A stretch of DNA of 64,000 bases, from assembly GCA_046329055.1 (NCBI GenBank), contig JAXLVK010000004.1, positions 1 through 64,000 on the forward strand, written 5' to 3'. The first letter of the stretch is position 1; each line of letters opens with the position of its first letter. Shown here one piece after another: positions 6,601 to 15,362 of this stretch. The notes beneath the pieces are model-generated. The model did no database searches. It was not told the origin of the DNA and worked only from the letters and a program-made list of their open reading frames with translations. This stretch comes from JADKCL01 sp046329055. Its GTDB lineage: Bacteria; Bacteroidota; Bacteroidia; J057; JADKCL01. The position numbers and the translations under genes were made by a program.

Positions 6601-8709
6601 ATGTCAAAGGTAGATCTTAAGCACACGCGCAACATTGGTATCATGGCCCACATCGATGCGGGCAAGACTACCACTACCGAGCGTATCCTGTATTACACAG
6701 GGATCGTCCACAAGATCGGGGAAGTGCACGAAGGTGCCGCCACGATGGACTGGATGGAGCAGGAGCAAGAGCGTGGCATCACCATCACCTCCGCAGCAAC
6801 CACCACGTACTGGAACTTCGAGAAGGAGCAGTACCGCGTCAATATCATCGATACCCCTGGGCACGTGGACTTTACCGTGGAAGTGGAGCGCTCGCTCCGC
6901 GTCCTCGACGGTACCATCGCCCTCTTCTGCTCGGTCGGTGGTGTGGAGCCGCAGTCTGAGACTGTGTGGCGCCAAGCTACCAAGTACCGTGTGCCGCGCA
7001 TCGGCTTCGTGAACAAGATGGACCGCCCCGGTGCGGATTTCTTCGAAGTCGTGAAGCAAGTCGCTGAGCGTCTGAATGGTAACCCTGTTCCGCTCCAAGT
7101 TCCGATCGGTGCCGAAGACAAGTTCAAGGGTGTGGTTGACCTCCTCGAGAACAAGGCCATGGTCTGGAACGAAGCCGACCAAGGCATGACCTACACAGAG
7201 ATTCCGATCCCTGCTGATCTGAAGGATGACGTGGAACTCTGGCGCGGCAAACTCATCGAGTCCGTGGCTGAGTACGACGACAGCCTGATGGAGAAGTACT
7301 TCGAGGATCCGGACTCGATCACCAAGGACGAACTGGTCGCCGCCATCCGTGCAGCTACCATCGACATGAAGATCACCCCGATGATGTGCGGTTCCGCCTT
7401 CAAGAACAAGGGTGTTCAGCGTGCCCTCGACGCAGTGTGCCAGTTCCTGCCCTCCCCCGTGGACATCGCTTCCGTGGAAGGCATCAACCCCAACACCGGT
7501 GAGACCGAGACACGTAATGCAGATCCCAAGGGCCACTTCGCGGCTTTGGCGTTCAAGATCATGACCGACCCCTACGTGGGCAGGTTGGCCTTCTTCCGGG
7601 TTTACTCCGGTGCACTCGAAGGCGGATCCTACGTCCTCAACACCCGCTCTGGCAACAAGGAACGTATCAGCCGCATCCTGCAGATGCATGCGAATAAGCA
7701 GAATCAGATTCCCCGTGTGGAAGCTGGCGACATCGCAGCGGCTGTGGGTTTCAAAGAAATCAAGACTGGTGATACCCTCTGCGACCTCGATCACCCGATC
7801 GTGTTGGAGCAGATGACCTTCCCCGAGCCTGTGATCTCCTTGGCTGTCGAGCCCAAGACCACAGCCGACAACGACAAGTTGACGACTGGCTTGATCAAGC
7901 TTGCAGAAGAAGATCCGACCTTCCGCGTCCGTACCGACGAGGAATCCGGTCAGACCATCATCTCCGGCATGGGTGAATTGCACTTGGAAATCATCGTGGA
8001 TCGTCTCCGCCGTGAATTCAAAGTGGAAGTGAACCAAGGTGCTCCTCAGGTTGCTTACCGTGAGGCCATCACCAAGAAGGTCGAGCACCGTGAGCTTTAC
8101 AAGAAGCAAACTGGTGGTCGTGGTAAGTTCGCCGACATCCACGTGGAAATCGGTCCCGCAGAGAAAGAAGGCGAGCACTTCGAGTTTGTGGACGAGATCA
8201 AGGGTGGTGTGATTCCGAAAGAATTCATCCCTGCCATCAAGAAAGGCCTTGAGTCCTCCATGGGCGAAGGAGTTCTCGCTGGCTTCCCGATGAGTGGTGT
8301 CCGTGCTCGTTTGTTCTTCGGTAGCTACCACGACGTTGACTCCGATCAGCTCTCCTTCGAGATCGCCGGTCGTATGGCCATGCGTGAAGCTTGCCGCAAA
8401 GCGAATCCCGTCCTCCTCGAACCGATCATGGCTGTGGAAGTCGTGACCCCGGAAGAGTACATGGGTTCCGTGGTGGGTGACTTGAACAAGCGCCGTGGCC
8501 AAATGGAAGGTATGGACAGCCGTGGCAACGACCGCGTGGTCAAGGCCAAGGTACCCCTCTCCGAAATGTTTGGTTACGTGACGCAGCTCCGTACCATCAC
8601 CTCCGGTCGCGCAGTGAGCACGATGCAGTTCTCGCACTACTCACAAGCTCCGCGGAACATCCAAGATGAAGTTGTAGCTAAAGTTCGCGGCGAAGCCGCA
8701 AGAGCATAA
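6601..8709 (+). CDS. fusA: Elongation factor G
   Basis: A 702-residue translational GTPase that drives translocation of tRNA and mRNA on the ribosome and helps recycle it. Visible GTPase motifs are AHIDAGKT (G1), RGITITSAA (G2/switch I), DTPGHVDF (G3) and NKMD (G4), followed by domains II-V of normal length. There is no large insertion. Unlike the classical enterobacterial str operon, no tuf gene follows; rpsJ begins 14 bases downstream, so the str and S10 operons are joined. Confidence 0.98.
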   Translation: MSKVDLKHTRNIGIMAHIDAGKTTTTERILYYTGIVHKIGEVHEGAATMDWMEQEQERGITITSAATTTYWNFEKEQYRVNIIDTPGHVDFTVEVERSLRVLDGTIALFCSVGGVEPQSETVWRQATKYRVPRIGFVNKMDRPGADFFEVVKQVAERLNGNPVPLQVPIGAEDKFKGVVDLLENKAMVWNEADQGMTYTEIPIPADLKDDVELWRGKLIESVAEYDDSLMEKYFEDPDSITKDELVAAIRAATIDMKITPMMCGSAFKNKGVQRALDAVCQFLPSPVDIASVEGINPNTGETETRNADPKGHFAALAFKIMTDPYVGRLAFFRVYSGALEGGSYVLNTRSGNKERISRILQMHANKQNQIPRVEAGDIAAAVGFKEIKTGDTLCDLDHPIVLEQMTFPEPVISLAVEPKTTADNDKLTTGLIKLAEEDPTFRVRTDEESGQTIISGMGELHLEIIVDRLRREFKVEVNQGAPQVAYREAITKKVEHRELYKKQTGGRGKFADIHVEIGPAEKEGEHFEFVDEIKGGVIPKEFIPAIKKGLESSMGEGVLAGFPMSGVRARLFFGSYHDVDSDQLSFEIAGRMAMREACRKANPVLLEPIMAVEVVTPEEYMGSVVGDLNKRRGQMEGMDSRGNDRVVKAKVPLSEMFGYVTQLRTITSGRAVSTMQFSHYSQAPRNIQDEVVAKVRGEAARA

Positions 8710-8723
8710 TACTCGATAAGAGC

Positions 8724-9029
8724 ATGAATCAGAAGATCAGAATTAAGCTGAAGTCTTACGACCACAACCTCGTGGACAAGTCTGCTGAGAAAATCGTGCG
8801 GACTGTGAAGACTACCGGTGCTGTCGTAAGCGGTCCGATTCCTCTGCCGACTGACAAGAATGTCATCACTGTGAATCGTTCTCCCCACGTCAACAAGAAG
8901 AGCCGTGAACAATTTCAGGTTTGCTCCTACAAGCGCCTGATTGACATCTTCAGCTCCTCCTCCAAGACAGTGGACGTGTTGATGAAGCTGGAACTTCCCA
9001 GCGGTGTCGATGTTGAAATCAAAGTTTGA
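8724..9029 (+). CDS. rpsJ: 30S ribosomal protein S10
   Basis: A 101-residue protein of the head of the small subunit, which in bacteria can also pair with NusB in transcription antitermination. It starts MNQKIRIKLKSYDHNLVD and retains GPIPLPT, the conserved loop of the family, and KLELPSGVDVEIK at the end. Length is typical. It follows fusA by 14 bases and opens the S10 part of the gene run. Confidence 0.98.
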   Translation: MNQKIRIKLKSYDHNLVDKSAEKIVRTVKTTGAVVSGPIPLPTDKNVITVNRSPHVNKKSREQFQVCSYKRLIDIFSSSSKTVDVLMKLELPSGVDVEIKV

Positions 9030-9052
9030 CCACACATTTAAGGATTAAGACC

Positions 9053-9733
9053 ATGCCAGGAATTATTGGTAAAAAAGTCGGGATGACCAGCATCTATGAT
9101 GCTGACCGCAAGGCGATCCCTTGCACTGTCGTCGAGGCCGGTCCCTGTGTGATCACGCAGATTAAGACCACCGAGAACGACGGATATTCCGCAGTACAGT
9201 TGGCCTACGGGGAAAAGAAGGAGAAGAACACCTCCAACCCGATGATGGGCCACTTCAAGAAGGCCGGTTCCACCCCCAAGCACGTGCTGTGGGAAACCGA
9301 AGTCTTCGAAATGAACACTTACAAGAAGGTCGAAGGCGAAAACGGCGCTGTTTCCTATGAGGAAATCAAAGGCGGCGAAGTCAAGCTGGGTGCCAAAGTG
9401 GACGTGAGCATGTTCCGTCCCGGTGACTTTGTGGATGTCGTTGGCACGAGCAAGGGCAAAGGCTTTCAAGGCGTAGTGAAGCGTCACGGCTTCGCAGGTG
9501 TCGGTGGCCAAACCCACGGTCAGCACAACCGCGGTCGTCACCCCGGTTCTATGGGTCCTGGCTCTACGCCTGGCCACGTCTTCAAAGGTATGCGCATGGC
9601 TGGCCAAACAGGCAATGCCCGCGTGAAAGTGCAGAACCTCGAGGTGCTGCGCGTGATCCCCGAGAAAAACCTTATCGTCATCTCCGGTGCCATCCCTGGT
9701 CACAGAGGCGGGTACGTCTTTATCGAGAGCTAA
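9053..9733 (+). CDS. rplC: 50S ribosomal protein L3
   Basis: An early-assembling 23S rRNA-binding protein near the peptidyl transferase centre. I use the ATG at 9053 (MPGIIGKKVGMT), which matches the conserved N-terminus; an upstream TTG would add nine poorly conserved residues that overlap the end of rpsJ. The 226-residue product carries GKGFQGVVKRHGF and the glutamine-containing loop GGQTHGQHNRGRHPGS. It is somewhat longer than the E. coli protein, with an acidic insertion around residues 85-120. Confidence 0.96.
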   Translation: MPGIIGKKVGMTSIYDADRKAIPCTVVEAGPCVITQIKTTENDGYSAVQLAYGEKKEKNTSNPMMGHFKKAGSTPKHVLWETEVFEMNTYKKVEGENGAVSYEEIKGGEVKLGAKVDVSMFRPGDFVDVVGTSKGKGFQGVVKRHGFAGVGGQTHGQHNRGRHPGSMGPGSTPGHVFKGMRMAGQTGNARVKVQNLEVLRVIPEKNLIVISGAIPGHRGGYVFIES

Positions 9734-9736
9734 GTC

Positions 9737-10363
9737 ATGGAATTGAAGGTTAAGAATATCAAAGGTGCCGAGACCGGCGAGAAAGTGGACCTGCCCGAGA
9801 CAATTTTCGGGATCGAGCCCAACGACCACGCCATCTATCAGGACGTCCGCCAGATCCTGGCCAACGCCCGCCAAGGCACGCATAAGACGAAGGAGCGTGG
9901 CGAAATCAGCGGCTCCACCAAGAAGCCTTTCCGTCAGAAAGGTACCGGTGGTGCTCGTCAAGGCCACAAGCGTTCCCCTCACATGTACCACGGTGGTCGT
10001 GTGTTTGGTCCCCGTCCCCACGAGTACGGCTTCAAGCTGAACAAGAAAGTCAAGCGTCTCGCCCGTCGCAGCGCCCTGTCCTACAAGGCCAAGGATGCTC
10101 GTATCACGGTCGTCGAGAACTTCTCCTTCGCAGCTCCCAAGACCAAGGAATTTGTCCAGGTCCTGAGCGCTCTGAAGCTGAATGGCTCCAAAGTGCTGCT
10201 CGTCCTTCCCGAGGACAACCAAAACGTCTATCTCTCCGGGCGCAACATCCCCAAGACACAGATTGTGCGCGCTCAGGATCTCAACACGTATGACATCCTC
10301 CACGCTGAGCAGCTTGTGATCGTGAAGGAAGCCGTCGCCAAAATCAATGAGCAACTAGGATAA
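9737..10363 (+). CDS. rplD: 50S ribosomal protein L4
   Basis: A 208-residue protein whose long loop lines the peptide exit tunnel. The loop is recognised by GSTKKPFRQKGTGGARQG, followed by PHMYHGGRVFGPRP. In many bacteria L4 also represses its own operon by attenuation; I see no matching leader here. It starts three bases after rplC and ends three bases before rplW, consistent with coupled translation. Confidence 0.97.
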   Translation: MELKVKNIKGAETGEKVDLPETIFGIEPNDHAIYQDVRQILANARQGTHKTKERGEISGSTKKPFRQKGTGGARQGHKRSPHMYHGGRVFGPRPHEYGFKLNKKVKRLARRSALSYKAKDARITVVENFSFAAPKTKEFVQVLSALKLNGSKVLLVLPEDNQNVYLSGRNIPKTQIVRAQDLNTYDILHAEQLVIVKEAVAKINEQLG

Positions 10364-10366
10364 GCC

Positions 10367-10669
10367 ATGAGTGTAGTAAAGAAGCCGCTCGTATCCGAGA
10401 AAATGACGCTCCTCAATGAGCGCCCTGGAGTGAAGTATAATCAATACGCATTCAAGGTTGATATCAACTCCGACAAGCCCGAGATCAAGAAAGAGATCGA
10501 AGACCTGTACGGCGTGAAAGTCAAGAGTGTTCGGACGATGATCTATGCAGGTAAACTGCGTACTCGTTACACCCGCACTGGCTTTCTCAATGGCAAGTCT
10601 CCTCGCTTCAAGAAGGCCATCGTGACCTTGGTGCCCGGCGAAACCATTGATTTTTACAAGAACATCTAA
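10367..10669 (+). CDS. rplW: 50S ribosomal protein L23
   Basis: A 100-residue protein at the rim of the peptide exit tunnel, the docking site for trigger factor and the signal recognition particle. It shows VKKPLVSEKMT at the start, the YAFKVDINSDKPEIK segment and the Lys-rich FKKAIVTL region near the end. Normal length. Located between rplD and rplB as in nearly all bacteria. Confidence 0.97.
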   Translation: MSVVKKPLVSEKMTLLNERPGVKYNQYAFKVDINSDKPEIKKEIEDLYGVKVKSVRTMIYAGKLRTRYTRTGFLNGKSPRFKKAIVTLVPGETIDFYKNI

Positions 10670-10683
10670 GCTGGAGCTGAGAA

Positions 10684-11511
10684 ATGGGATTCAAGAAACT
10701 TAAGCCGACTACGCCTTCCCAGCGCTTCATGATGGTCTCCGACTTTGCTGAGATCACCAAGACCACGCCTGAGAAGTCGCTGACAGTGGGGTTGCGCCGC
10801 AGCGGTGGCCGTAACAACACCGGTAAGCGCACCATGCGCTACATCGGTGGGGGCCACAAGAAGCTCTACCGTATCATTGACTTCAAGCGCGAAAAGCTGG
10901 GTATGGCTGCCACTGTCGTGGCCATCGAGTACGACCCCAACCGTACCGCTCGCATCGCTCTGCTCCAATACGCTGACGGTGAAAAGCGTTACATCCTCGC
11001 CCCCGCCAACTTGCAAGTTGGTCAGACCCTGATGTCTGGCGAGACCGCTGAAACCGCCGTGGGCAACGCTAAGAGGCTCAAAGACATTCCGCTTGGTACC
11101 ATCGTCCACAACGTGGAATTGCATCCTGGCAAAGGTGGTGCTATCTGCCGCAGCGCGGGCTCCAATGCTCAGCTGCTCGGTAAGGAAGGTAAATACGTCA
11201 GCCTCCGCCTCCCCTCTGGCGAAAGCCGCTGGGTGCTCGGCGAGTGCATGGCAACCATCGGTTCTGTGGGCAACTCTGACCACATGAACATCAAGCTGGG
11301 CAAGGCTGGCCGCTCCCGCTGGTTGGGTCGCCGTCCTCGTACCCGTGGTGTCGCGATGAACCCTGTCGATCACCCCATGGGTGGTGGCGAAGGTCGTGCC
11401 TCAGGTGGTCACCCGCGTTCGCGCAAGGGTCTGCCCGCCAAAGGCTACCGCACCCGCAACAAGAAGAAGTATTCCAGCGGTTTGATCATTAGCAAGAAGA
11501 ATAGGAAATAA
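10684..11511 (+). CDS. rplB: 50S ribosomal protein L2
   Basis: A 275-residue protein essential for subunit association and for the peptidyl transferase centre. Conserved stretches include GGRNNTGKRTMRYIGGGHKK, the SH3-like region with GTIVHNVELHPGKG, and the C-terminal RGVAMNPVDHPMGGGEG, which contains the functionally important histidine. A GGAG sequence eight bases before the ATG may act as a weak Shine-Dalgarno site, which is uncommon in this operon. Confidence 0.98.
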   Translation: MGFKKLKPTTPSQRFMMVSDFAEITKTTPEKSLTVGLRRSGGRNNTGKRTMRYIGGGHKKLYRIIDFKREKLGMAATVVAIEYDPNRTARIALLQYADGEKRYILAPANLQVGQTLMSGETAETAVGNAKRLKDIPLGTIVHNVELHPGKGGAICRSAGSNAQLLGKEGKYVSLRLPSGESRWVLGECMATIGSVGNSDHMNIKLGKAGRSRWLGRRPRTRGVAMNPVDHPMGGGEGRASGGHPRSRKGLPAKGYRTRNKKKYSSGLIISKKNRK

Positions 11512-11513
11512 TT

Positions 11514-11798
11514 ATGGCCAGATCACTGAAAAAAGGCCCATTCATTGACCCCAAGTTGGATCGCAAAGTTTCCAAAATGAACGATGCGGGTCAGAAGCGG
11601 ACCATCAAGACCTGGGCACGGAGGTCAATGATCTCCCCGGATTTTGTCGGCCACACCTTGGCTGTGCACAACGGCAACAAGTTCATCCCGGTCTTCGTGT
11701 CTGAAAACATGGTAGGCCACAAGCTGGGCGAGTTTGCTCCCACGAGAACATTCAGGGGTCACTCCGGTGACAAGAAAAAAGATAAAGGCAGAAAGTAA
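11514..11798 (+). CDS. rpsS: 30S ribosomal protein S19
   Basis: A 94-residue protein of the small-subunit head that contacts the 23S rRNA through an intersubunit bridge and pairs with S13. It begins MARSLKKGPFIDPKL and contains TWARRSMISPDFVGHT and TRTFRGHSGDKK, as expected. Its stop codon shares one base with the rplV start (TAATG), a sign of coupled translation. Confidence 0.98.
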   Translation: MARSLKKGPFIDPKLDRKVSKMNDAGQKRTIKTWARRSMISPDFVGHTLAVHNGNKFIPVFVSENMVGHKLGEFAPTRTFRGHSGDKKKDKGRK

Positions 11799-12259
11799 TG
11801 GCTGAGCAAGTTAAAAAGTTGACCCGCAAGGAGAAGATTGCGCAGGGCGTCGAGAAGAAGCCCAAGCGCAAGAAGGCCATGGCTGAGCGCATCAAAAGCG
11901 CTAAGCAAGACAAGGCTTCTGCTCTGCTCCGCAACAGCACGATCGCTCCGCGCAAAATGCGCTTGGTGGTTGACCTCGTGCGCGGCATGGCTGTGGACAA
12001 GGCACTCAACGTGCTCAAGTTCACCGAAAAGGCCGGTGCTGCTCCTGTTCGCAAGCTGCTTGTCTCTGCCATCGCCAACTGGGAGTCCAAGAACGAAGGT
12101 TCCCGTGCCGATGACGCCAACTTGATCATCAAGGAGGCATTCGTGGACCAAGGCCGTACCCTGAAGCGCTTTCAGCCTGCTCCGCAAGGCCGCGCCCATA
12201 GGATTCGCAAGCGCAGCAGCCACGTTACACTGATTTTGGGTACCAAAGAAGAGAATTGA
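11798..12259 (+). CDS. rplV: 50S ribosomal protein L22
   Basis: A 153-residue protein with a long beta-hairpin in the exit tunnel. The conserved core starts near residue 45 with LLRNSTIAPRKMRLVVDLVRG and ends with the hairpin and RAHRIRKRSSHVTLI. The first 40 residues form a lysine-rich extension (KKLTRKEKIAQGVEKKPKRK) absent from the E. coli protein. The hairpin is where macrolide-resistance changes occur in other species; no deletion is visible here. Confidence 0.96.
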   Translation: MAEQVKKLTRKEKIAQGVEKKPKRKKAMAERIKSAKQDKASALLRNSTIAPRKMRLVVDLVRGMAVDKALNVLKFTEKAGAAPVRKLLVSAIANWESKNEGSRADDANLIIKEAFVDQGRTLKRFQPAPQGRAHRIRKRSSHVTLILGTKEEN

Positions 12260-12264
12260 TCCAA

Positions 12265-13089
12265 ATGGGACAGAAGACACATCCGACCGGCCTTCGTCTG
12301 GGCATCTCCAAGGGATGGGAGTCCAACTGGTTTGGCGGCAAGACTTACGCCGATAAATTGATCGAGGACGAGAAGATTCGCGCCTACCTCGAAGCCCGTA
12401 TCACCCGTGGCGGTATCGCGAAGATCGTGATCGAGCGCACTCTGAAGCGCATCACCATCACCATCCACACCTCTCGCCCAGGTATCGTGATCGGCCGCGG
12501 TGGCCAGGAAGTGGACCGCCTCAAGGAAGAGATCAAGAAGCTCACCAAGAAGGACGTCCAGATCAACATCTTCGAAATCAAGCGTCCGGAACTCGATGCT
12601 CGCCTCCTCGGCGAAACCATCGCTGGACAATTGGCTGCACGGATTTCCTTCCGTCGTGCCATGAAGACACAGCTTGCCTCTACCATGCGTATGGGCGCTG
12701 AAGGCTGCAAGATCATGTGCAACGGTCGTCTCGGTGGTGCTGAAATGGCCCGTACCGAAATGTACAAAGATGGTCGCGTGCCTCTCCAAACGCTGCGTGC
12801 TGACATCGACTACGCCCTCACCGAAGCCAAAACCATCTATGGTATCATTGGCGTGAAAGTGTGGATCTTCAAAGGCGAGCTCTACGGCAAAGTGGATCTG
12901 TCCCCGAATGCTGGAACTCCTGAGAAGCGTAGCTCCGGTGGCGGTAACGAGCGCGGTGGCAACGAACGTGGCGACAAGCGCGGACGCGGTGATCGTTTTG
13001 ACGGTCGCGATCGTGGTGGAGACCGCGGTGGTGATAGGGGTGGTGATCGTGAAGGCGGCCGCGGTGGTCGTCGTCGTGGAGGCCGCTGA
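12265..13089 (+). CDS. rpsC: 30S ribosomal protein S3 with a Gly/Arg/Asp-rich C-terminal tail
   Basis: S3 lines the mRNA entry channel with S4 and S5. I use the ATG at 12265 (MGQKTHPTGLRLG), the conserved start; an upstream TTG would add three residues. The KH domain shows PGIVIGRGGQEVD, and the C-terminal domain runs to about residue 222. Residues 223-274 are an added low-complexity tail with repeats such as DRGGDRGGDRGGD and a final GGRGGRRRGGR. It resembles RGG-type RNA-binding tails and is not part of the usual bacterial S3. The DNA under the tail is repetitive, so its length may vary between strains. Confidence 0.96.
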   Translation: MGQKTHPTGLRLGISKGWESNWFGGKTYADKLIEDEKIRAYLEARITRGGIAKIVIERTLKRITITIHTSRPGIVIGRGGQEVDRLKEEIKKLTKKDVQINIFEIKRPELDARLLGETIAGQLAARISFRRAMKTQLASTMRMGAEGCKIMCNGRLGGAEMARTEMYKDGRVPLQTLRADIDYALTEAKTIYGIIGVKVWIFKGELYGKVDLSPNAGTPEKRSSGGGNERGGNERGDKRGRGDRFDGRDRGGDRGGDRGGDREGGRGGRRRGGR

Positions 13090-13123
13090 TTAGAAATTAC
13101 GGGTTATATAAAGCGATACAACA

Positions 13124-13543
13124 ATGCTTTTACCTAAGAGAACTAAATACCGCAAGCAGCAGAAAGGCAGGATCCGTGGGAATGCCACCCGTGGTCACGA
13201 GATTGCCTTTGGGTCGTTTGCTATCAAAGTGCTAGAGCCGGCCTTCATCACAAGCCGCCAAATAGAGGCAGCACGTCAGGCGATCGTCCGGCGGATGAAG
13301 CGCGAAGGAAAAATCTGGATCCGTGTGTTTCCTGATAAGCCCATGACCAAGAAGCCTGCAGAAGTGCGGATGGGTAAGGGTAAAGGTTCGCCCGAATTCT
13401 GGGCATGCCCAGTGGAGCCCGGTAGGATCCTGTTTGAGGCAGAAGGCGTCTCCCTTGAGACTGCGATGGATGCCATGCGTCTTGGTGCCCAAAAGTTGCC
13501 TGCCAAGGTGAAATTTATCGTGAGACGCGATTTTCAAGAATAA
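13124..13543 (+). CDS. rplP: 50S ribosomal protein L16
   Basis: A 139-residue protein that helps position tRNA in the A site. It starts MLLPKRTKYRKQQKGR and contains WIRVFPDKPMTKKPAEVRMGKGKG, where a conserved arginine is hydroxylated in some bacteria; RVFPDKP and GKGKGSPEFWACPVEPG are intact. Normal length. It begins 34 bases after rpsC and three bases before rpmC. Confidence 0.98.
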   Translation: MLLPKRTKYRKQQKGRIRGNATRGHEIAFGSFAIKVLEPAFITSRQIEAARQAIVRRMKREGKIWIRVFPDKPMTKKPAEVRMGKGKGSPEFWACPVEPGRILFEAEGVSLETAMDAMRLGAQKLPAKVKFIVRRDFQE

Positions 13544-13546
13544 GCT

Positions 13547-13750
13547 ATGAAGGCAAGAGAAATCAGGGAGCTCACCGACGCAGAAATTCGGGCTCGTATC
13601 AAAGAAGATACCGAGTTGCTTCAAAAATTGTACTTCAACCACGCGATCTCCGAGATCGAAAGCCCGGCCAAGATCCGGATGATTCGGAAGGACATTGCAA
13701 GGATGAACACCATCCTCACGGAGCGTGAGTCTCAAAAGCAAAATCAGTAA
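13547..13750 (+). CDS. rpmC: 50S ribosomal protein L29
   Basis: A 67-residue helical protein at the tunnel exit next to L23. It starts MKAREIRELTDAEI and has the pattern LQKLYFNHAISEIESPAKIR followed by a helix with RKDIARMNTIL, as in the family. Typical length and usual position between rplP and rpsQ. Confidence 0.96.
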   Translation: MKAREIRELTDAEIRARIKEDTELLQKLYFNHAISEIESPAKIRMIRKDIARMNTILTERESQKQNQ

Positions 13751-13755
13751 GCACC

Positions 13756-14034
13756 ATGAGCACTGAGAACATGACACCGGAGACCCGCAACTTCCGGAAA
13801 GAAAGGATCGGAAAAGTCTCCAGCAACAAGATGGACAAGTCCATCACAGTGGTTGTGGAGCGGAAGGTTAAGCACCCCATCTACGGGAAATTCATGAAGA
13901 AGACCACCAAGCTGATGGCTCACGACGAAAAGGGTGAGGCTGGCATTGGTGACGTGGTTCGGATCATGGAAACCCGCCCGCTGAGCAAAAACAAGCGTTG
14001 GAGGTTGGTAGAAATCATCGAAAAAGCGAAGTAA
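13756..14034 (+). CDS. rpsQ: 30S ribosomal protein S17
   Basis: A 92-residue OB-fold protein that binds 16S rRNA early in assembly. It shows RIGKVSSNKMDKSITVVVER, HPIYGKFMKKTTKLMAHDE and IMETRPLSKNKRWRLVEI, all characteristic of S17. The start at 13756 gives a slightly extended N-terminus (MSTENMTPETRN); an internal start in this segment cannot be excluded. Confidence 0.97.
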   Translation: MSTENMTPETRNFRKERIGKVSSNKMDKSITVVVERKVKHPIYGKFMKKTTKLMAHDEKGEAGIGDVVRIMETRPLSKNKRWRLVEIIEKAK

Positions 14035-14037
14035 GCT

Positions 14038-14406
14038 ATGCTACAGCAGGAATCCCGACTGAATGTCGCCGACAATAGTGGGGCCAAGCGCCTCCTCGTC
14101 ATCCGCGTCTTGGGTGGCACCAAGCGCCGCTACGCCCGTGTAGGTGATCGCATCATCTGCGCAGTGAAGTCCGCCGATCCCAATGGCAACGTCAAGAAGG
14201 GCGATGTCGTGAGAGCTGTGGTGGTGCGTACCAAGAAAGAGCTTCGCCGCCGCGACGGATCCTACATCCGTTTTGACGACAACGCAGCCGTTATCATCAA
14301 CGCAGAAGGTGAGCCCCGTGGCACACGTATCTTTGGCCCCGTAGCCAGGGAACTGCGCGAGAAGAACTACATGAAAATCGTGTCTTTGGCACCTGAGGTC
14401 ATCTAA
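14038..14406 (+). CDS. rplN: 50S ribosomal protein L14
   Basis: A 122-residue protein at the subunit interface. It begins MLQQESRLNVADNSGAKR and retains RVLGGTKRRYARVGDRI, the FDDNAAVIIN strand and GTRIFGPVARELREKN. The length equals the family standard. It starts three bases after the rpsQ stop. Confidence 0.98.
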   Translation: MLQQESRLNVADNSGAKRLLVIRVLGGTKRRYARVGDRIICAVKSADPNGNVKKGDVVRAVVVRTKKELRRRDGSYIRFDDNAAVIINAEGEPRGTRIFGPVARELREKNYMKIVSLAPEVI

Positions 14407-14420
14407 TTCGAGAAGTGAGT

Positions 14421-14792
14421 ATGTCCACGTCAAGGAGAAAACACAACGAGCGCCCCAAGCTGCACATCAAGAAAGGTGACCAAGTAGCTGTAATTTCCGG
14501 CCGCGAAAAAGGCAAAACCGGTCGGGTACTCAAGATCGAGCACAAGCGCGACAAGCATACCGATGAGGTGCAAAGCCGTGCAATCGTGGAAGGTCTGAAC
14601 ATGGTCACGAAGCACAAGAAGCCCGACAACAAGAACCCGCAAGGGACGATTGTGGAAATGGAAGCTGCAATTCATGTTTCCAACCTCATGTTGATCGAGC
14701 CCAAAACCGGCAAAGCTACCCGTGTTGGTCGCAAGAAGACCGAAGAGGGTTGGGTCCGGGTTAGCAAGAAAACTGGTGAAATCATCAAGTAA
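14421..14792 (+). CDS. rplX: 50S ribosomal protein L24
   Basis: A 123-residue assembly-initiating protein of the large subunit with a KOW motif (KKGDQVAVISGREKGKTGRV). I prefer the ATG at 14421; a GTG at 14415 would add two residues. The protein is a little longer than the E. coli form because of a charged segment around residues 45-60. It lies between rplN and rplE as usual. Confidence 0.95.
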   Translation: MSTSRRKHNERPKLHIKKGDQVAVISGREKGKTGRVLKIEHKRDKHTDEVQSRAIVEGLNMVTKHKKPDNKNPQGTIVEMEAAIHVSNLMLIEPKTGKATRVGRKKTEEGWVRVSKKTGEIIK

Positions 14793-14797
14793 GGACA

Positions 14798-15358
14798 ATG
14801 GCCTACGAAGCAAGATTAGCGAAAGAGTACAAGACCCGGATTGTTCCGGCGCTCATGGCTCAGTTTGGATATACCTCCGTGATGCAGGTGCCCAAGCTGG
14901 AGAAGATTTGCCTCTCCCGCGGTTTGGGTGATGCCATCAGCGATAAGAAAGTCCTGGAATACGCCGCCAACGAATTTGGCCTGATCACTGGTCAGAAGCC
15001 TGTGATCACCAAGTCCAAGAAGGACGTGTCCAACTTCAAACTGCGTCAAGGAATGGCCATCGGCTGCCGCGTGACACTGCGCCGCGACCGCATGTATGAA
15101 TTCCTCGACCGCCTCATCAATGTCGCCATGCCCCGTATCCGGGACTTCCGCGGCATCAACCCCAAGTCGTTTGACGGTCGCGGCAACTTCAACTTCGGTG
15201 TGAAAGAGCAAATCATCTTCCCCGAAATTGACGTGGACAAGATCGACAAGATCGCAGGCATGGACATCACTTTTGTGACCAGCGCCAGCACAGACGAAGA
15301 AGCCTTCGCACTGTTGAAAGAATTCGGTATGCCGTTCCAAGGCGTGAAAAAAGCATAA
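14798..15358 (+). CDS. rplE: 50S ribosomal protein L5
   Basis: A 186-residue protein that binds 5S rRNA and the P-site tRNA. It contains MQVPKLEKICLSRGLGDA, TGQKPVITKSKKDVSNFKLR, the RGINPKSFDGRGNFNFG loop and the FPEIDVDKI segment of the family. Length is normal. rpsN begins four bases after its stop. Confidence 0.98.
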   Translation: MAYEARLAKEYKTRIVPALMAQFGYTSVMQVPKLEKICLSRGLGDAISDKKVLEYAANEFGLITGQKPVITKSKKDVSNFKLRQGMAIGCRVTLRRDRMYEFLDRLINVAMPRIRDFRGINPKSFDGRGNFNFGVKEQIIFPEIDVDKIDKIAGMDITFVTSASTDEEAFALLKEFGMPFQGVKKA

Positions 15359-15362
15359 GCGT

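Noticed and set aside
6604..8637. 677-codon open frame on the strand opposite fusA
   Set aside because: It mirrors fusA codons (His/Val/Asp-rich antisense product), and fusA is certain. Similar long antisense frames lie across rplC-rplD, secY and the efflux genes.
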